Positions 58,141-64,000 of a DNA stretch of 64,000 nucleotides are shown one piece after another. The translations under genes and the position numbers were made by a program. Each line of letters opens with the position of its first letter. Position 1 is the first letter of the stretch. This stretch comes from Marsupella aquatica (taxonomy: Eukaryota; Marchantiophyta). The stretch is taken from the NCBI GenBank assembly GCA_973895155.1, contig OZ316893.1, positions 2,852,001-2,916,000 on the forward strand, read 5' to 3'. The notes under the pieces are model-generated. The model ran no database searches, was not told where the DNA came from, and saw only the letters and a program-made list of their open reading frames with translations.

Positions 58141-59433
58141 CAATGCACGAGCATTGGGCTAGTGTCCTTAATTATGAAGCTTTGAGATACTCTAATGTGT
58201 CACACTTGAGAGCATACAAGCCAAAGCTCGATTCAGAATCTACTCACTCTAGATTTTTAGCGTCTACTGCAATTAGCTCGGATCGAGCTACGTTACACCA
58301 TGACTATGCCTTGACAAAAGGTGACTGTGTCTTTGCAAAAAGGTAAGTAACCAAGTTTTCAAATCAGACTCCATATCAGCAAAGCACCTACAGTACTAGC
58401 TTGCAGTCGTAGATCTTCATTATCATAGACCTGATTACTGGGGCCCTTAATTTCTTTCTTTCTGGTGCAACTCAGTTTCTTACTACAATTTAGTTCTCCA
58501 GACTTAAGTCAGCGTAGTGGTGGACGGTTCTCGCTTCAAACTGGCCCATGCCTGGACTGTTTTGTTGATCTCGATTTTAAGCAATTCATGTTGATAAGTT
58601 CACCAGCTAGTCGTAGTTCCAAACTAGCAAGTCAACCTAGCTGCCATAACTGTAAAGTAGTTGCCAGGATCCCAGCACCAAATTCTCGGTCGAAGAACCT
58701 TTTACAGATTGAAGTGAAATTTTCTCTAGACACGGCATTCATTTTTTCTGCCAACCCGTGAAATTTCTTTCCTGTGATTTCGTCGAGCGATCTCGTCCAA
58801 TTCAGTATTACTCCTGATGATTTCGTCAGTCTTGTCCGATCCAGGAAGTCCAGCAGCAATGGCAGTGATTTTTATCAAATTGAACTCACCTTGTATCCCG
58901 GCCTTGTGTCAACCACATCTTGTAGGTCATCTCGATAACCTTGCGGGCCCCTTCTCTAGCACTGTAGAAACACAAGAAGTCAGCCGGGATTGACTCACAG
59001 ATGCAACAGAAGCCTCATGCGTGGTCATTCGTCGGAGGAGTGCTCCGTCGGTGTACACTTCCGAAAACACTGCTCGACATCTCAGCGCATGACAGCCCCT
59101 TTTGGCGGGTAGAGCTCTGACTATCGTTGGATGAGTAAGAACAGTGCGTCCACAGTGCAGACTTTAATGTGATCCTCAGCCACACCCGCCGCGACTTTTG
59201 GAAAGCTGGGCGTCGGAGGTTTATCTATTATGTCTTAGTTTCATCCGTAGCTGTGATATCGTCATCACATACGGGCTGCTTGGATGATTCTAATAAATCG
59301 CAGTCTTTCATCGCTTACGTGTGAAGTCGCCTCTGTGGTTCCCAAAAGGCACATTCTTAAATTCCGATTCTTAACTCGTCAGCGATATCTCCTCCGAAAA
59401 TCGTTAAAATCCTTCGGTTAGTTGCCGTTTTGC
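58141..59433. other. Intergenic DNA upstream of the second duplication copy
   Basis: About 1.3 kb, no supported gene. The frames at 58465-58761 and 58632-58859 overlap on opposite strands and have no family features. Confidence 0.45.
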
Positions 59434-61500
59434 TATCAACTCACATTTGCAATTCGGTTGATAAGACCTGAGCAATATCATCCCAGGGTGAACCTTGTTA
59501 TGGTGGATTGCCCTCTTTCGCGTACTTCGAAGTTTTCCTTGGAATACTGAGAGTAAAACCAGATAGTTGTTCTCCTTTGGGTTTCTGCATAAATTGTACG
59601 CTCTACTCACGATAGGCAGTTAACTTCCTATCCCCGTTCCCACCTCGTTCCCGCCTATCAACTATGGGTCGCCAAAAAAATTATGTATCCTTCGCTGTTG
59701 TGGCTACAATCGTCGTGATGTTCCTGCTTCTGTCCGTGTTTTTGTTCGAGCTCGCTGACGCCAAACGACCGTCGAAAGGTGCGTTGCATTTCCTGACCCT
59801 TTGCCTAACCAACTGTTCCAGTTTTAACCAATAAATCATGATCTGCAATGATGCATTAGTCTTGAAGTATGTCAAGTGCTAGTGAGTCACACGACCGACG
59901 TCATGCCTGCTGGAGAAATTTCAGCCCTCTGATCGACCACTAGAGGCCCCGATTTTCCCGTCTCGCAGGTCTTCATCTGAGTGGGTTTCTCTCATTGAAT
60001 ACACCCGTAGTGAGAAGAAATTAAAATGTACAAAACTTCGTAACTTCGTTCCTACAATCACTCTAGAGTCCTTGCCAAGCCCACAATTTAGTTGTTTGCC
60101 TTGGGACACCCGTCTCATTATAATCAGTTCCACAGGCCAATTCTGTTGCAGCCACACAACGTCTTGGACTGGCCCGATTCTCTTACCACCCACTAAATTG
60201 ATGAACTTGTTCTAATCCAAGCTTTCAGTTGCGATTCCTGCTTATCAATTGGGTACGTGAAAGTCTTTTAAAAATGCTTTCATTGTATAGTTTTGAAGTT
60301 TCCAATTGCTCAAGATGCCAGTGACTAATTTCTGCCAGCCATTGATCATGCAACAGGTTGTCCTAAAGGAGTGGTTTACGTCCCGGAGTGTCCCTGTGCC
60401 TCTGCAGCATGCTGTGCGTCTGTTGCGCCTTGTTTTATGCCCTATGGATGCAGGCCAGGAGACTGCACTTGATTCACTATCGATTCATTCACCATGCTCC
60501 CATGTACAAGAGTAGTACTGTCGGATCATGGGCTGGGTTCTTTGCTTCAATTTTCTTGTGCCCGCAAAGTTAAGGTCCGGCGTTCGAGATAATGGTACTG
60601 CAGGCAGATTGCCCCATTCTGCATCTTCAAAATGACAGACCAGCCGCCACTGAGAGCAACAAGACATAATTATACACAGGAGGACATGTAGTCATCCTCC
60701 GCTTAGGAGAACACAAATTCCATATTTAGCTGACAGAATTACGGAGACTTGGTGCCAGTTTGCTAATAAAAAGGAGTGCCGTGCAAATTACCACTATTCC
60801 ATCACAGTACTTGAGGACAAAAGAGCTCCAGTATGATACCAGAGCTACGTACCAAGTGTACACCGAACGAGGGCCATGGCTTTTGTTTGTGATTTTTCAG
60901 GGAAAGCAGCTACACTACTGCGCGCGTATTTATAATTCTAGCTTGCTCCTTAATCTTCTGGGTTTGAGTACCTATCTTGCATTGGTTCATAGTTAGATGA
61001 TGAGAAATCGGCAGGCCGATGGCTGTCATACCGTGGCCCTGCATCAAAATGGGTTAGATCCTTCAACCTAAGATCGCTAGAATGTTGTTGATTGAAGTAT
61101 CTGGAGTATGATGACAAGTGTCTGACTTCCTGGAATCTAATCTTAAGTTTGAATGATTTTTGCAACTTTCAATGATTCTACACTTCAGCATCCCAGCCCC
61201 TCTAGATCAATCTGTTGTCGGAAATTCGTCGTCCTCTGTTTTCTCGCAGTGATAATGTATCTCGCTCATGCAACCAACGAGTAGTAGATTAAGATGAAGT
61301 CTGGTCTGAATTGCCTCAGCACCACCGACTCTTCCGTTGTCAAACAAATCTACGGAACTGTAATCAGGGCCTGGCTGCCTTAGGTGCACCTAAAATTCTC
61401 CACCCAATTGATGACCTACCGCAGCCACTCAAGAACTTCAACCTCGCATGGTTGGTGCGTTTGCAAAACGAAACTCAATGCGAAGATATTCGTTGATTGC
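59434..61500. repeat. Segmental duplication, copy B
   Basis: Counterpart of 43144-44880, with the same order of segments. The introns differ in length (187 bp in A, 578 bp in B). Confidence 0.7.
59664..60472 (+). CDS. Secreted cysteine-rich peptide, copy B (two exons)
   Basis: Exon 1 is 59664-59778 (115 bases, donor AAAG|GTGCGT) and exon 2 is 60357-60472 (acceptor CAACAG|GTTGT), giving 76 residues. Residues 1-33 are a signal peptide or anchor (MGRQKNYV, then hydrophobic VVATIVVMFLLLSVFLFEL, ending ADA). The mature peptide of about 40 residues has eight cysteines spaced C-x9-C-x-C-x4-CC-x5-C-x5-C-x4-C, enough for four disulfides. Copy A has the same start, exon-1 length, intron phase and core spacing. 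An even number of cysteines and the adjacent pair CC fit a compact secreted peptide. I do not recognise it as a defensin, thionin, snakin or lipid-transfer protein. This copy looks intact. Confidence 0.75.
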
Positions 61501-61584
61501 TAGTAGGCGACGAACCAAATTTATCGAGGTTAAATAATTTATGAAAAAATCCTACACTTTAGGGGGTCCTAGGCCTTAAAAATG
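60473..61584. other. Non-coding remainder of duplication copy B
   Basis: 3' flank of peptide gene B. The part similar to the doubtful frame of copy A (44366-44875) carries stops here. No other gene seen. Confidence 0.45.
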
Positions 61585-61585
61585 T

Positions 61586-61645
61586 CATATGTGATAGAGA
61601 GACTCCATATGTGATAGAGAGACTCCATATGTGATAGAGAGACCT
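61586..61645. repeat. 20-bp tandem repeat, three units
   Basis: catatgtgatagagagactc is repeated three times (the last slightly changed), directly left of the decayed LTR. Confidence 0.85.
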
Positions 61646-62028
61646 CCATACAGTGAGACCCCAATAGAGTTACTGCAGCCATATATAGTTAGGCTAACCA
61701 TAGTCGGGACCATAATTGGAGACTTGGTTAGGTTGGCCATTTTACATGGTATATAATACTCAAACAAGTGTTTTCTTGTGTGATTGAAGGAATTTAGACT
61801 AATTGTTATAAAACCACTATCTTGAGAGATAGGTGCAGAGAGCTTGTGTTGTGGAGATTTGGTATCAATGGCTGATGGGCCTAGCTAGAGTGCAATAAAG
61901 TTTTGATGAACATGGCCTGATCAATAAAAGATGAACCATATATCTCTTGCTATCAATTACTTGTTTGTTAGATAATCACATGTGCATGTTGTTGTGAGTT
62001 CTGTGGGGAGCTTTTTCTATGCTCAACA
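61640..62028 (+). mobile_element. Old, diverged solo LTR of the same copia group
   Basis: Shares in order with the solo LTR at 56096-56444: 'gttaggctaacc.tagtcg', 'gacttggttaggtt', 'gagagatag.....gagagcttg', 'ggcctag..agagtgcaataaag', and the end tatgctcaaca (62028). The left end is not sharply defined and I see no target duplication. Much more diverged than the other copies. Confidence 0.7.
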
Positions 62029-63529
62029 TTCTTTGTACCCTTAGGCTAGGTCCAAGTCCACTCATCAGAATTAAAAAACTTATCCTCAGTGGACCCCTTG
62101 GAAGTGTGAAATAAATTGATTAGTTGTGGTAGCAGAAAGGCCCCCTTTTTGTAGGATCTAGAAATGATGTCCCAAGCAACACAAGCTTTGTCATTGGCAC
62201 CAGCAAACAATGGTTCCCCACAAGAAAGTACGGCATTTTTCCTAATTGCTTGAATGTATTCAGTGTTATAATGGATGTTAAGCAATATAAGATCCCATGA
62301 ACCATTTATGTTTCTTACTTAGACTCATACCTCCTAAAACTTTCTAGAACGATTTTTTGAACATTTGTTTATTACTATTTGGAATAGTCTTGCGACATTC
62401 CAAAATGTGCTTTTAAAATTATATCCTTATTTCTTATAAGTGATTGTCAAAATATATTGTATTTAGAAGATGCAAATAGATGTAAAATTTAAAGTCTTAC
62501 CTTAGAACAAATGAAACAATTTTATATTTGGTTGCACATGAGGTGTTGTTTTCATGGAAATACGACCCCTTAGCATGTTTAATTTTATGCTCCAAGACTA
62601 TTCTAAATAAGGGTAGACAATTAGCAAAAAATGCTGTTTTAGAGTTAAACTTCAGTAGGTACTAGGTGAATACATTGACCAACCAAACAAGAAGAGGATA
62701 TGACCTGCCAAGGAGTGCGTTTTTAGTTTTGCAAAAAACTATGGAAATTGGACATTGTTTTTGCGAAAACTCAATTTGGCAAAAGAATCCAATTTTTGAT
62801 CCAATATGTGATTCCAAATATGGATACTTTTTGTCCAAAAATGCCAAATCAGGGAAATCTCCAAATCCGTAGCACTTAACCACTCTTGCAAGGAATATGT
62901 TTCGTTTGCTAAAACAGCTCTTATTCCCCACTACTTTTTTGCATCCCAAATTAGTTTTCACTTAATTCCTTGTCACTGACCAGATTTCTGGCAGTTGTCA
63001 ATAACAGTAAAAATTGGCGCAACATGTTAGTACAGTTTTTAATAGTACTAACCCGTGTATTAATTAGTACTTAAATCCTTGAAAGTAAAGACTGGATGGA
63101 CCCAGGGGTTTTCTCTGAAGCCCCCACGGATGGACTCCAAAGCTAGGATGGACTGAGTGTGACTCAGAAAATCAAATTCTGCTCAGATAGCACTCTTCAC
63201 AGTTTTGACTCATATTAACTTCTATAATACAAGGTTGTGCTTTTTTTTGCCGTGGTCGTCATTCAACAATACAGTGCCAAGAAAAGAAGTAATCAAATAA
63301 AGAGAAGGGATAAAATCAAAACCAAATTAAATATAGAGTGAACCAAAAAGTACAGGAATTTTTTTTACACAAAAAATAATCAACTGGTGGACACAAAAAA
63401 CAAAAAATGTAACTAACCCTGTTGCATGGACTTTCACACAAAAAAGAATCTAATGGTGGAAACAAAGGACAAAAAAGGTACCTAACACTGGTGTATGCAA
63501 GAGTATCATAAGTCATTATATACCATATC
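62029..63529. other. Intergenic AT-rich DNA
   Basis: No supported gene. A stretch at about 62657-62780 ('acattgaccaaccaaac..gaag') resembles the start of the inverted-duplication spacer at 33368-33480, so it belongs to a dispersed repeat family of unknown type. Confidence 0.45.
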
Positions 63530-64000
63530 CTCTCCCCCTTTTGGGAACCTCCTGTCTCCTCTTCCCGGGCCCTGGTTCTTGACACTTCTTTGGACCCATC
63601 ATCCCCTCCTGCCCAGTCACCCCCTTGTTCTCCCCCTCATCCCCTCGCCTCCCTGATCCGCAACCCCCATCTCCGTTGTTGTCCCCCTTACCCCCCCTCT
63701 CTGTCACATCCCCTCCACCTCCTGTTGTTTCCGCCACCTCCCCCCAGCCTTCACCCACCCCATCCCCTCCATCATCGCCTACTTCTCTGGCCCCGCCCCC
63801 TAACCCAGTGCCCCCTCCTACGTCTTTTCCTTCCTCACCCTCTCTCGTGACAGCCCCTGCCCCCTCCGACCCTTCTACGTCATGTTATGTGCCCCCTCAC
63901 GTGTGTAACCCCCCCAGCAGTTCACCCTCCTCCACCCCTCCCTCTGCCCGCCTTCATCGGCCCTCCTCGCCTCCCTCCTCCCCTTCCGATGCTCGGGTCC
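63530..64000 (+). other. C-rich tract with an open Pro/Ser-rich frame running off the right edge
   Basis: From about 63580 one plus-strand frame has no stop to position 64000 (about 140 codons) and reads as a Pro/Ser/Thr-rich sequence with few other residues. There is no ATG near its start, so it would need an upstream exon. C-rich DNA rarely contains stop codons, so the open frame may be an accident of composition. If real it would resemble a proline-rich or extensin-like wall protein or a low-complexity domain. Confidence 0.35.

Overview
The window is nuclear DNA of a land plant. The evidence is spliced genes of plant type (a triacylglycerol-lipase-like gene, an SPFH/HIR gene, an NTF2 gene, a gene with a transit-peptide-like N terminus) and a Ty1/copia retrotransposon whose primer-binding site (TGGTATCAGAGC) is the one usual in plant copia elements. 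Low gene density, small secreted-protein genes and many short repeats would suit a seedless plant (bryophyte or lycophyte), but that is inference. No organellar or bacterial genes were seen.

Layout. 1-4155 (-): 5' part of a large Ser/Pro-rich protein gene that runs off the left edge. 4.2-9.6 kb: repeat-bearing intergenic DNA. 9595-10996 (+): two-exon gene for an unknown, possibly plastid-targeted membrane protein. 11-21.7 kb: AT-rich intergenic DNA with a TTAA-flanked 592-bp inverted-repeat element (18181-18772). 21838-22701 (+): intact intronless HIR gene. 25089-28382 (-): eight-exon lipase-like gene whose reading phase is continuous through all junctions. 31315-31653 (-): small secreted protein. 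32183-34547: inverted duplication carrying a TATA promoter in each arm. 35874-36499 (+): two-exon NTF2. 43364-43814 and 59664-60472 (+): two paralogous genes for secreted cysteine-rich peptides, lying in a segmental duplication. 45668-52129: full-length copia element with 5-bp target duplication, interrupted by two stop codons. 52.7-58.1 kb: GC-rich repeats, a solo LTR with its own target duplication, an RY-rich tandem array and a 33-36-bp minisatellite. 61.6-62.0 kb: an older related LTR. 63.5-64 kb: C-rich DNA running off the right edge.

The genes are single eukaryotic units and do not form a pathway. The most unusual items are the cysteine-rich peptide pair (one copy lost its last two cysteines through a one-base deletion), the lipase-like gene with a roughly 200-residue Ser/Pro/Thr insertion and altered active-site motifs, and the promoter-bearing inverted duplication next to a secreted-protein gene. 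All splice junctions were read by eye from GT/AG signals, phase and protein continuity; no alignment or RNA data were available.
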